A DNA stretch of 6,094 bases from Planctomycetota bacterium (GCA_029573975.1 JAKQBU010000591.1:1-6094), one strand, 5' to 3'. Shown: positions 1 to 6,094, counted from the stretch's first letter. Program-made: numbers and translations. Notes: generated from the letters alone by a model not told the origin.

Positions 1-135
1 CTGATTCAGGAACTGCGGCTGCTGGCCCGGGCGATTTTTGTGATTGCGCCCGACGAGAAAATCAAATACATGCAGATTGTACCCGAGATTAGCACTCTGC
101 CCGATTTTGACGCCGGCCTGGAGGCAGCCCGTTAA
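1..135 (+). CDS. tpx: Thiol peroxidase (Tpx), C-terminal end only
   Basis: The window opens inside this gene. The first frame reads 44 codons, starting LIQELRLLARAIFVI and ending DAGLEAAR, then TAA at 133-135. The pattern, a helix with ELRLLARA, a beta strand, then a V-x-E-I-x-x-x-P-D-F/Y segment and a short terminal helix, matches my recollection of the C-terminus of the atypical 2-Cys peroxiredoxin Tpx. That family is about 165-170 residues long and reduces hydrogen peroxide and organic peroxides using thioredoxin. The peroxidatic and resolving cysteines lie upstream of the window, so catalytic competence cannot be checked. The gene is convergent with the MCP gene that follows, and no strong plus-strand T-tract terminator follows the stop. 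The family call is from motif recognition, not an alignment. Confidence 0.82.
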   Translation: MIQELRLLARAIFVIAPDEKIKYMQIVPEISTLPDFDAGLEAAR

Positions 136-177
136 AACGAAAGACTGCTTTACTGCGGCTGGTTTTTCCGGCTCTAT

Positions 178-215
178 AAAAAAAATTCCCCCTTCCCTGT
201 TTATACAGGGAAGGG
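178..215 (-). terminator. Rho-independent terminator of the Cache-type MCP gene
   Basis: A perfect 10-bp stem (CCCTTCCCTG at 190-199 with CAGGGAAGGG at 206-215) encloses a 6-nt loop, TTTATA. Read on the minus strand it is followed after four bases by eight or more T residues (A-tract 178-185 on the plus strand). It lies about 50 bases beyond the stop codon of the minus-strand MCP gene. On the plus strand the hairpin is followed only by AGATGATTTT, so it may also slow transcripts coming from tpx, but less convincingly. Confidence 0.85.
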
Positions 216-217
216 AG

Positions 218-233
218 ATGATTTTAAAATCAT
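218..233. repeat. Perfect 16-bp palindrome in the tpx/MCP convergent spacer
   Basis: ATGATTTTAAAATCAT is identical to its own reverse complement. It lies between the terminator hairpin and the end of the MCP gene. With no loop it is a poor RNA hairpin. A dimeric protein-binding site or a chance AT-rich palindrome are both possible. No function is assigned. Confidence 0.5.
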
Positions 234-249
234 GCATTTACCGCCGACA
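234..249 (+). repeat. Short direct repeat, copy 1 (downstream flank of the Cache-type MCP)
   Basis: GCATTTACCGCCGACA recurs with one mismatch at 2433-2448, on the other side of the MCP gene and in the same orientation. A second shared word, CTGTTTATACA, precedes it at 197-207 and the other copy at 2411-2421. Conserved order suggests shared origin or a shared binding site, though the distance between the two words differs by 15 bases. Confidence 0.5.
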
Positions 250-265
250 GCGGAATAACGGTTTT

Positions 266-2269
266 CTATTTTTTCAGGCTTGAGACCTCTTGCACCTTAT
301 CCTTGCTGACGTCCCCGATGACCTGCACCAGCTCATCCACCATGAGATTCAATTGTTCCGCCTGCGCGTTTAATTCTTCCGAGGCACTGGCGGATTCTTC
401 GGCGTTGGCGGCGTTCTGCTGGGTCACCTTGTCCATTTGCGTGACGGCCTGGTTGATTTGCCGGATTCCTTCGGACTGCTCCTGGCTGGCGGAGGAAATC
501 TCCGCTACCAGTTGATTCACTTTGCCGTTGGTGTCGGATATTTCTTCCAGCGTTTTGGCTACGGAGGTTACGATATTGACGCCATTCTGCGAATTTTTGA
601 TGGATTCCTCGATCATGGTAGCGGTGTTTTTGGCTGCCTCCGCGCTGCGCATCGCCAGATTTCGCACCTCTTCGGCCACAACCGCGAACCCTTTGCCCGC
701 TTCCCCCGCCCGGGCTGCCTCCACCGCCGCATTTAAGGCCAGCAGATTGGTCTGGAACGCAATTTCATCGATGACTTTTACGATCTTGGCCGTTTCGTTG
801 GCGCTCTTGCGAATATCGTGAATGGCGGTATTCATCTGGCCCATGGCCTGGTTGCCCTTGTCCGCCGATTGCTTGGCGTGACTGGCTAACTGGTTGGCCT
901 GCTGGGCACTCTGGGAATTTTGATCGGTCATGGAAGACATTTCTTCCATCGAACTGCTGGTTTCTTCCAGACTGGCGGCCTGTTCCGTGGCGCCTTCTGC
1001 CAGCGACTGGGAAGCCGCCGCCACCTGTTTGGCCGCGGAGGATACCTGTTCGGCTCCTTCCCGCAGATTGCGGACAATGCGAGTAATCTTGCCGGTAATT
1101 CCACGGGCGACAAACAGCCAGATGACCGTGGACAGCACCACTGAGCCGAGAACCACGGCCGCTAGTATCATATTGACTTTTTTGCCGGTTGCCCGGATTT
1201 GCGTCTCGGCGGCCTTGAATTCCTCTTCGTAGGAACCCACGCCAATCACCCAGTCCCAGGGCTGGAAATACTTGATCCGCACGACCTTATTACGCGGCTG
1301 CGGATCGTCGGCATTTTTCCACGGATAGGTTTGCTCCCCAATTTCCTGGGGACCCAGGGCTTTGGCCTTTTGGCAGATTTCCTGGATGAACAATTTTCCA
1401 TCGGCATCTTTTGTTTCCCAAATGCATTCCCCGTCCCGTTTTCCGCCCGCGGATATGACGTAATTCCCCTTCGTATCCAGAACATAGACATATCCGGTAT
1501 CCCCCACCTTTGTATTCATAATCGCCTGACGCAGACTCCTGGCCGATTCCTGGGGCACGCCGACATAGAGCATACCGACTACTTTTTTCGCTTCATCCAC
1601 CAGCGGCTTATACGCTGTTACATACCAGGCATTTACTACATAGGCCCGCCCCTGAAAGGTTTCTCCCTTTACAACCGAGGAGATCACCGGATTGGCCGTA
1701 CCATCGGCATTCCGGGCCGGAATGAAGGTGCTGATGGCCCGGGTTTGGTCGGCCCCAATTACATTGGTGCAGACGCGCAGCATATCGCCGGCCTCATTCA
1801 TCTTCTGAAATATTGTACAGGTCCCACCGACCAGATTTTTGACCTCATCCACGATCGGCGAGGCGGTTTGGGTATCGGTATTCTGTCCCAGCCAGGTATC
1901 GCCCACAAACATCCTGGGCAGGGTTACCGGAACCAGTTCATTGTTTGCCTGGTTTTTGGCATTCCAACTGACCGGCTCTTCCCCCGAAAAGCGAATGGCT
2001 CCGTTCTGGTCCAGCACGTACTGGGCCACTTCCAGCGAAGCATTCACATTTTGCTGGATGACTTCCTGCTGGGCGTTGCAGGTGGCATAAATGCTGTCAG
2101 CAATATGATCCAGATCCGTATAGGCCAGGGCATTGGCCTTACCGCCGGCCTGTTCCACCATCCCTTTATTTTCCTGATACACAATCAAATAGATGGTGAG
2201 CAGGGGGACCACAATTAGCATCAGGCCAATCGCCAGTAATTTCGTCTGCAGTTTCATTTTACGTTTCAT
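266..2269 (-). CDS. Methyl-accepting chemotaxis protein with periplasmic Cache-type sensor
   Basis: This 667-residue transmembrane chemoreceptor should sense a small ligand in the periplasm and control CheA through CheW. A membrane segment at about 11-31 is followed by a periplasmic region (about 32-365) resembling the Cache_3-Cache_2 fusion: a first part up to about 240, then a second with [19 protein letters not shown] (256-274) and [15 protein letters not shown] (337-351). The second membrane segment is about 366-388. A short HAMP-like helix follows, with no recognisable second HAMP helix and Lys394 where the usual proline would be. The signalling bundle runs from about 420 to 650, with E/Q methylation-type pairs at 429-430, 435-436 and 442-443, another near 624, and the hairpin tip around 503-530 ([20 protein letters not shown]). 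Bundle length matches E. coli Tsr from memory, so class 36H is likely. No C-terminal CheR-tethering pentapeptide is visible. The ATG at 2269 is chosen because GGGAG lies 8 bases upstream. The ligand is unknown. Confidence 0.95.
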   Translation of the reverse strand: MKRKMKLQTKLLAIGLMLIVVPLLTIYLIVYQENKGMVEQAGGKANALAYTDLDHIADSIYATCNAQQEVIQQNVNASLEVAQYVLDQNGAIRFSGEEPVSWNAKNQANNELVPVTLPRMFVGDTWLGQNTDTQTASPIVDEVKNLVGGTCTIFQKMNEAGDMLRVCTNVIGADQTRAISTFIPARNADGTANPVISSVVKGETFQGRAYVVNAWYVTAYKPLVDEAKKVVGMLYVGVPQESARSLRQAIMNTKVGDTGYVYVLDTKGNYVISAGGKRDGECIWETKDADGKLFIQEICQKAKALGPQEIGEQTYPWKNADDPQPRNKVVRIKYFQPWDWVIGVGSYEEEFKAAETQIRATGKKVNMILAAVVLGSVVLSTVIWLFVARGITGKITRIVRNLREGAEQVSSAAKQVAAASQSLAEGATEQAASLEETSSSMEEMSSMTDQNSQSAQQANQLASHAKQSADKGNQAMGQMNTAIHDIRKSANETAKIVKVIDEIAFQTNLLALNAAVEAARAGEAGKGFAVVAEEVRNLAMRSAEAAKNTATMIEESIKNSQNGVNIVTSVAKTLEEISDTNGKVNQLVAEISSASQEQSEGIRQINQAVTQMDKVTQQNAANAEESASASEELNAQAEQLNLMVDELVQVIGDVSKDKVQEVSSLKK

Positions 2270-2287
2270 GTCCTATTCTCCCGAACC

Positions 2288-2307
2288 GCCGGCCCGTCAA
2301 GGCCGGC
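2288..2307. repeat. GC-rich hairpin in the MCP leader, just upstream of the Shine-Dalgarno site
   Basis: GCCGGCC (2288-2294) pairs with GGCCGGC (2301-2307) around a 6-nt loop. On the minus strand it sits six bases before the GGGAG ribosome-binding site of the Cache-type MCP. No T-tract follows it in that direction, so it is not a standard terminator. It could stabilise the mRNA 5' end or affect ribosome access. The structure is seen in the sequence; the role is inference. Confidence 0.45.
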
Positions 2308-2392
2308 TTAAAAAAGTAAAAATTTAACCAACAGAGGCAAATAGAATCTCTCAACCCGACGCCAGTCCATGTTGCTTTTGAATCTACGAGAT

Positions 2393-2409
2393 GGAATAAT
2401 TCTTATTCC
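2393..2409. repeat. Inverted repeat with 3-nt spacer in the MCP upstream region
   Basis: GGAATAA (2393-2399) and TTATTCC (2403-2409) are perfect inverted arms separated by TTC. It lies downstream of the candidate promoter, within the presumed leader of the Cache-type MCP. It could be a small RNA hairpin or an operator. No regulator is identified. Confidence 0.4.
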
Positions 2410-2432
2410 GCTGTTTATACACGAGTAAAAAA

Positions 2433-2448
2433 GCATTTATCGCCGACA
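2433..2448 (+). repeat. Short direct repeat, copy 2 (upstream flank of the Cache-type MCP)
   Basis: GCATTTATCGCCGACA matches the copy at 234-249 at 15 of 16 positions. This copy overlaps the left arm of an 8-bp inverted repeat (ATCGCCGA 2439-2446, TCGGCGAT 2455-2462, 8-nt loop) whose right arm overlaps the candidate sigma-28 -10 element. On the minus strand the inverted repeat is followed by AAATGC and six T residues, so a terminator-like or attenuator role is an alternative reading. Confidence 0.5.
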
Positions 2449-2451
2449 TAC

Positions 2452-2479
2452 TTATCGGCGATTAGGAAAATCCTATGTA
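2452..2479 (-). promoter_or_regulatory. Candidate sigma-28 (FliA/SigD) promoter for the Cache-type MCP gene
   Basis: On the minus strand GCCGATAA (2459-2452) is an exact match to the sigma-28 -10 consensus of flagellar and chemotaxis genes. The -35 is weaker: TACA at 2479-2476 matches TAAA at three of four bases, with a 16-base spacer instead of the usual 15. A 13-bp dyad, TAGGA-AAA-TCCTA (2463-2475), fills most of the spacer. The leader to the ATG would be about 175 bases. The location in front of an MCP supports the call; the imperfect -35 and spacing count against it. Confidence 0.42.
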
Positions 2480-2669
2480 AAGTATTATTTTTTTGTGAAG
2501 TTACGGAAGCTTCAGAATATATGATTAATAATATATCCAGATCGTTTTTTTCTATAATAATCGATATTTGTCATTTTATAACTTATACTTGAAAACCATT
2601 TATAATTCTATTGATCTCCTGCAACGTCTGATAACCAAAGATTTAAAATGGTTTACACCCACCAGGGAT

Positions 2670-2699
2670 AAAAAACACCCGGGTTTTTGGCCCGGGTGT
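2670..2699 (-). terminator. Rho-independent terminator of the truncated MCP gene
   Basis: ACACCCGGG (2675-2683) pairs with CCCGGGTGT (2691-2699), a perfect 9-bp GC-rich stem with a 7-nt loop. On the minus strand it runs directly into a six-T tract (A residues 2670-2675, the last shared with the stem). It lies about 42 bases beyond the stop codon at 2741-2743, so the two MCP genes are separate transcription units. Confidence 0.88.
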
Positions 2700-2740
2700 A
2701 TGGTTGGAAATTCTCAAAAAGTCGAACAGTCTGGTTTTCG

Positions 2741-4180
2741 TTATAAAACGAAATCATCCTCCGTCTCATTCTTGGCCTTTGCCTTGGCCTTATTGGGTGC
2801 ATGATCCGGCTGATGGGCCAGGACCGTATGAGAAACGGCGTGTCTCTGGGCCGCCGGCGAAGTACGTTCGGTATTTTTCTTATCGCCGTGAACCAGGCGG
2901 GCCAGCTCGTTAACCATCAGATTCATCTGTTCGGCCTGGGCATTCATTTCTTCCGAAGCACTGGCCGATTCTTCCGCATTAGCCGCATTTTGCTGGGTTA
3001 CCTTGTCCATCTGGCTGACCGCCAGATTAATCTGTTTGATTCCTTCGGCCTGCTCCTGGCTGGCGGCGGCAATCTCGCCCACCAGATTGTTCACTTTGCT
3101 ATTGGAACCGGAAATTTCTTCCAGAATCGAAGCTACATTGGTAACGATATTAACACCATTCTGAGAATTTTTAATGGATTCCTCAATCATGGTGGCGGTA
3201 TTTTTAGCCGCTTCTGCACTGCGCATCGCCAGGTTCCGCACTTCTTCCGCAACCACGGCAAATCCTTTGCCTGCTTCCCCCGCCCGGGCCGCTTCCACCG
3301 CCGCATTCAAGGCCAGCAGATTGGTCTGGAAAGCGATTTCGTCGATGACTTTCACAATCTTGGCCGTTTCATTGGCGCTGTTTTGAATCTCCTTGATGGC
3401 ACCGCTCATTTGTCCCATGGCTTCATTGCCTTTGCTGGCGGACTGCTGGGCTTCGCCGGCCAGGCCATTGGCCTGCTGGGCGTTATCCGCATTCTGGTTG
3501 GTCATGGATGACATTTCTTCCAGCGAACTGCTGGTTTCTTCCAGGCTGGCAGCCTGCTCGGTGGCACCTTCCGCCAGCGACTGCGAAGCGGCAGATACCT
3601 GTTTGGAGGCGGAAGCAACCTGTTCGGCGCCTTCCGACAAACCGGCAATGATGCGGTTGATCGGTTTGACAATACTGCGGGTAATCAAAAGCGCCAGCAG
3701 AATCCCTGCCACAATCCCGCATATAGACATCGAAATCATCACTGTGTTCACCTTGGTACAGAGGCTTTGACGGTCATTTGCCAGCGTGGTTTTCAGCAGA
3801 TTGATCGTTTCCACAATGCCTTTGGCAGACGCGGCCATCTCGGCATCGGCGGCCACCTGGTTTTGCATACCCTGATAATACTTTTCACCCGCCGTTTGAT
3901 AATTGCCCAAGTGGCCGGCGAATTTGGCGGCTGCCTCTTCCAACCGGCTGTCGCCCTTCACCCGTTCGGCCCAACCGGCAAATCCGGCGCCGACGGCAAC
4001 CAACTGTTCCTGATAATCGGTCCACTGTTTTTCCGCATTGGTGGCCAATAAATACACGGCCCGCACCCGCAGCAGCAAAAACGGCTGAATAACTTCTTCG
4101 TCCAGTTTATTCTTAACCCAAGTTCCGCAGTTGGAAGAAAAATAGTGAATTTTGGAAAAATTTTTATTCGATAAAACCAC
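2741..4180 (-). pseudogene. Methyl-accepting chemotaxis protein, 5' end removed by IS insertion
   Basis: The open frame gives 479 residues, but only those encoded at 2741-4116 are native. The first 21 residues, and part of codon 22, come from the left end of the IS, starting at a GTG (4180) with no visible Shine-Dalgarno site. What remains is part of a helical periplasmic sensor (about 22-146; the [18 protein letters not shown] stretch suggests a four-helix or HBM-type domain, tentatively), one membrane segment (about 147-167), a short HAMP-like helix with the usual proline (Pro173) but no clear second helix, and a full signalling bundle (about 200-430) with its tip at 282-302. The first membrane segment and start codon are missing, so membrane insertion and ligand sensing should fail. 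A polar, basic tail of about 48 residues ends in DDFVL and does not fit the usual CheR-binding pentapeptide. The cytoplasmic half has no stop or frameshift, which points to a recent disruption. Confidence 0.85.
4117..4132 (+). repeat. Left terminal inverted repeat of the IS
   Basis: CCCAAGTTCCGCAGTT is the exact reverse complement of 6079-6094. Inside it the similarity becomes patchy: both ends show a G-rich stretch and then GAAAAA within about 12 bases, with a small offset. Confidence 0.93.
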
Positions 4181-4192
4181 GATTCTGATTTA

Positions 4193-4205
4193 CCAACCGG
4201 GTTGG
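4193..4205. repeat. Subterminal dyad inside the IS left end
   Basis: CCAACC and GGTTGG flank a single G about 75 bases inside the left end, between the terminal repeat and the transposase start. It may be an accessory transposase-binding site. With a one-base centre it is not a workable RNA hairpin without opening some pairs. The function is not supported beyond position. Confidence 0.3.
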
Positions 4206-4241
4206 GAGTGAAGAATGGGGTCGGGGATGGGCGTAAAACCG

Positions 4242-4255
4242 AATGTAGTGAAGAC
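4242..4255 (+). repeat. 14-bp direct repeat, left copy, inside the IS
   Basis: AATGTAGTGAAGAC occurs here and exactly at 6025-6038. It lies 43 bases upstream of the transposase ATG. It may be a remnant of transposase-gene sequence or a subterminal binding site; the sequence does not decide between these. Confidence 0.5.
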
Positions 4256-4297
4256 CTGGTCCCTTGCAACCATACCTGCCTGCCGGATAATACGGTC

Positions 4298-6031
4298 ATG
4301 TTTATTCGGCCCTGTTATCGACAGAAGAACGGCAAGCGGCACGGCTACTGGGCGTTGGTGGAATCCTATCGCACGGCTGGCGGTCCTCGGCAGCGTATTG
4401 TTTCCTATCTGGGGCAGATAGAGGAATCGTTGCGTGGCGGGATTCAGCAACAAGCCACCGGCCAGCCATACCAGAGGATGCTTTTTGATGACGTCGAGCC
4501 GGAATGGGTCGAAGTCGACATCCAGGGCATTCGTGTGGAAAATTGCCTGGCGTTCGGCGGGCCGTGGCTGGGGATGGAACTTCTGCGACGACTCGGTCTG
4601 ATCGCATGGCTGGAGCGATGTATGCCCGCCGGCCGGGAAGAGGTACCCTGGTCGCTGATGGCCCTGGTACTGGTGATCGCCCGGTTGTGTGATCCTTCCA
4701 GCGAACTGCATATCGCCGAACATTTCTATAAAGACACGGCCCTATGCGATCTGCTGGGGATTGCCCCCGATAAGATCAATGATGACCGGTTGTACCGGGC
4801 CATGGATCAACTGCTGCCGCACAAGGAGGCATTGGAAATCCATCTCAAAAATCGCCTGGGCGAGTTATTCGGCCTGGAATACGATATTCTGCTGTATGAT
4901 GTGACCAGCACCTATTTTGAAGGGCAGGCCGCCGGCAACCCTCTGGCTCAGCGTGGTTACAGCCGGGATCATCGCGGAGACTGCAAGCAGGTCTGCATCG
5001 GGTTGGTGGTCAGTAAGTGCGGCCTGCCGCTGGGCTATGAGATCTTTGCAGGGAACCGGCACGATTCGACTACCGTGGAAGAGATCGTCCAGACCATGGA
5101 ACGCCGCTATGGTAAGGCGGACCGCATCTGGGTGATGGACCGGGGGATGGTCTCGCCGGAAAATATCGAACTCTTACAGCAGGATAACCGGCGTTATATT
5201 ATCGGCACCCCCAAAGCGATGTTGCGGAAGTTTGAGACGCAATTACTCTCCGATGACTGGGACCAGGTACATGAAGGTCTGGAAGTCAAACGCTGTCCCA
5301 GTCCTGATGGTGATGAGACCTTTATCCTCTGCCGCAGCGAAGAGAGGCGTAAAAAGGAACAGGCGATCCATGCCCGGTTTGAAAAACGGATCGAAGAAGG
5401 CTTACGGAAGATCGAAGCCGCCTGTTCCGCACGCAAATGTGACCCTATTACGATAGCCAAACGGGTGGGCCGCTTGCTGGGCCAGAACAGCCGGGCGGGC
5501 GGCTTGTTTGAGACGGATATCCGAAAAACTTCGGACGGTCGAACCCAACTGGTATGGCGAAAAGTCGAGTCATGGCGGAACTGGGCGGCGCTGAGTGAGG
5601 GCTGCTATCTGCTACGTACCAATATCCAGGACTGGAGCGGCGAAGAACTGTGGCAGGCATATATCCAGTTGACCGAAGCGGAGGCAGCCTTCCGGATCCA
5701 CAAGAGCGATTTGCAGATTCGCCCGGTCTGGCATCAGAAGACCGAACGGGTGCAGGCTCACATTCTGGTATGCTTTCTGGCGTATGTGCTGTGGAAGACC
5801 CTGGGGCAGATGTGTAAAGCCGCAGGCCTGGGCGATGAGCCACGACGGGTGTTGGAGGAACTGGCCAAAATCCGGGCGGTGGACGTGGTGTTGCCGACCC
5901 GGTCGGGACCTGAAATCCGCCGCCGCTGCGTGAGCCAGCCGACCGATCATCAGGCCATTTTGCTGCAAAGGCTGGGCCTGCATCTTCTGAAAAATCTGCC
6001 GCTGTCCGGGCAGTTTTTGAAAAAAATGTAG
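4298..6031 (+). CDS. IS1634-type DDE transposase
   Basis: This is the transposase of the IS, expected to bind its terminal repeats and cut and rejoin DNA with an RNase H-like DDE active site. The ATG at 4298 gives 577 residues. The frame stays open upstream to a TTG at 4202, but those 32 codons lack family character, whereas MFIRPCYRQKNGKRHGYW and YRTAGGPRQRIVSYLG look like the conserved N-terminus. The first catalytic Asp is likely Asp201 (LLYDVTSTYFEG) and the second Asp281 (VMDRGM). The Glu is Glu462, within a Y455-x2-L-x3-E462-x6-K469 array, the IS4-type YREK signature with Leu at the usual Arg. The roughly 180 residues between Asp281 and Glu462 fit the insertion domain of IS4-like enzymes. 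AFRIHKSDLQIRPVWH (464-479) follows and is typical of the group. No frameshift is present. The Shine-Dalgarno site is weak, consistent with low expression. The stop is TAG at 6029-6031. Confidence 0.92.
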   Translation: MFIRPCYRQKNGKRHGYWALVESYRTAGGPRQRIVSYLGQIEESLRGGIQQQATGQPYQRMLFDDVEPEWVEVDIQGIRVENCLAFGGPWLGMELLRRLGLIAWLERCMPAGREEVPWSLMALVLVIARLCDPSSELHIAEHFYKDTALCDLLGIAPDKINDDRLYRAMDQLLPHKEALEIHLKNRLGELFGLEYDILLYDVTSTYFEGQAAGNPLAQRGYSRDHRGDCKQVCIGLVVSKCGLPLGYEIFAGNRHDSTTVEEIVQTMERRYGKADRIWVMDRGMVSPENIELLQQDNRRYIIGTPKAMLRKFETQLLSDDWDQVHEGLEVKRCPSPDGDETFILCRSEERRKKEQAIHARFEKRIEEGLRKIEAACSARKCDPITIAKRVGRLLGQNSRAGGLFETDIRKTSDGRTQLVWRKVESWRNWAALSEGCYLLRTNIQDWSGEELWQAYIQLTEAEAAFRIHKSDLQIRPVWHQKTERVQAHILVCFLAYVLWKTLGQMCKAAGLGDEPRRVLEELAKIRAVDVVLPTRSGPEIRRRCVSQPTDHQAILLQRLGLHLLKNLPLSGQFLKKM

Positions 6032-6038
6032 TGAAGAC
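6025..6038 (+). repeat. 14-bp direct repeat, right copy, spanning the transposase stop
   Basis: AATGTAGTGAAGAC is identical to 4242-4255. The transposase stop codon TAG (6029-6031) lies within it, about 40 bases inside the right terminal repeat. Confidence 0.5.
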
Positions 6039-6078
6039 TTTCCGCGTTTTTACGCCAAAATTAACGTTTTTCACCCCT

Positions 6079-6094
6079 AACTGCGGAACTTGGG
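6079..6094 (-). repeat. Right terminal inverted repeat of the IS
   Basis: AACTGCGGAACTTGGG is the exact reverse complement of 4117-4132 and ends on the last base of the window. The repeat could continue beyond the window, so the outer boundary is a minimum. Confidence 0.93.

Larger units (their letters stand above)
2270..2669. other. AT-rich intergenic region between the two MCP genes
   Basis: About 400 bases have no supportable gene. The half nearer the Cache-type MCP holds the hairpin, the dyads and the candidate promoter listed separately. The half from about 2480 to 2665 is rich in A/T runs and shows no clear hairpin, riboswitch or coding signal. I looked for c-di-GMP-I (GEMM-I) riboswitch sequence because it often precedes MCP genes, and found none of its conserved core. 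A 78-codon plus-strand reading frame from 2568 runs through the terminator and into the antisense of an MCP gene, and is not credible. Confidence 0.6.
4117..6094 (+). mobile_element. IS1634-type insertion sequence, about 1978 bp
   Basis: The element is bounded by perfect 16-bp inverted repeats (4117-4132 and 6079-6094) and contains a single full-length DDE transposase gene reading away from the left end. About 2 kb with one long ORF fits the IS1634 group of the wider IS4-like transposases. It sits in the 5' part of an MCP gene, in the opposite orientation to it. The right edge coincides with the window end, so the true terminus could extend further and a target-site duplication cannot be tested. 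The left flank reads TTTATTCTTAA immediately before the repeat. The intact transposase and repeats suggest the element may still be mobile. Confidence 0.88.

Noticed and set aside
157..176. Plus-strand terminator for tpx at the GGTTTTTCC segment
   Set aside because: The stem needs two G-U pairs and is not followed by a T-tract; the T run is in the loop.
1199..2218. A 339-codon plus-strand reading frame antisense to the Cache-type MCP
   Set aside because: It mirrors the codon structure of the well-supported minus-strand MCP, shows no recognisable domain and has no good ribosome-binding site.
2270..2450. Possible c-di-GMP riboswitch in the MCP leader
   Set aside because: The GEMM-I core sequences are absent from the minus-strand leader, and the hairpins present do not form the expected two-helix fold.
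2568..2804. A 78-codon plus-strand reading frame in the inter-MCP spacer
   Set aside because: It passes through a strong terminator hairpin and into the antisense of the MCP 3' end, and has no Shine-Dalgarno site.
2801..3511. A 236-codon plus-strand reading frame antisense to the truncated MCP
   Set aside because: It is a shadow of the conserved MCP signalling domain; a similar antisense frame appears in the other MCP, as expected from shared codon patterns.
4140..4200. Outward-facing promoter in the IS left end driving the truncated MCP
   Set aside because: The best minus-strand pair (TTGGTA, 17 bases, TATCGA) matches consensus poorly at the -10, and no ribosome-binding site precedes the GTG at 4180.
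4202..4297. Upstream extension of the transposase to a TTG at 4202
   Set aside because: The extra 32 residues carry no conserved character, while the ATG at 4298 begins the recognisable N-terminal motif.
5448..6074. A 208-codon minus-strand reading frame antisense to the transposase
   Set aside because: It is low in complexity (Pro, Ser, Arg rich), overlaps the IS catalytic region and has no family resemblance.
6032..6078. Terminator after the transposase
   Set aside because: Only 4-bp stems such as GCGT/ACGC are visible, and the T runs do not follow them in the right position.

Overview
The window looks like part of the chromosome of a motile bacterium, probably Gram-negative. It carries the 3' end of a thiol peroxidase gene, two neighbouring methyl-accepting chemotaxis protein (MCP) genes with extracytoplasmic sensor regions, and a complete-looking insertion sequence (IS) of the IS1634 type. 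Coding regions have moderate to moderately high GC, and the spacer between the two MCP genes is clearly AT-rich. I cannot assign a phylum from the sequence alone.

Layout. Positions 1-135 (+) are the last 44 codons of tpx. A 130-bp convergent spacer follows, with a strong hairpin and T-tract serving the minus strand. Positions 266-2269 (-) encode an intact 667-residue MCP with a periplasmic Cache-type sensor. Positions 2270-2740 are a non-coding spacer. It holds the terminator of the upstream MCP, a candidate flagellar sigma-28 promoter, and a cluster of short inverted repeats in front of the intact MCP. Positions 2741-4116 (-) are the 3' part of a second MCP with a helical-type sensor. Its 5' end, including the first membrane segment, has been cut off by the IS at 4117-6094. 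The IS has perfect 16-bp terminal inverted repeats and one uninterrupted transposase gene at 4298-6031 (+). The window ends on the last base of the right inverted repeat.

How the parts relate. The two MCPs would feed the same CheA/CheW array. Their signalling tips are identical over 80 residues while the DNA differs at about thirty synonymous sites, so they are old paralogues under strong selection rather than a recent copy. Only the Cache-type MCP is likely to be functional here. The helical-type MCP is disrupted and is best treated as a pseudogene. I see no defence system, CRISPR array, tRNA, rRNA or recognisable riboswitch. The points most worth a second look are the IS disruption, a short composite motif on both flanks of the intact MCP, the shortened HAMP region in both MCPs, and a 14-bp direct repeat near both ends of the IS. 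I found no convincing undescribed biological system.
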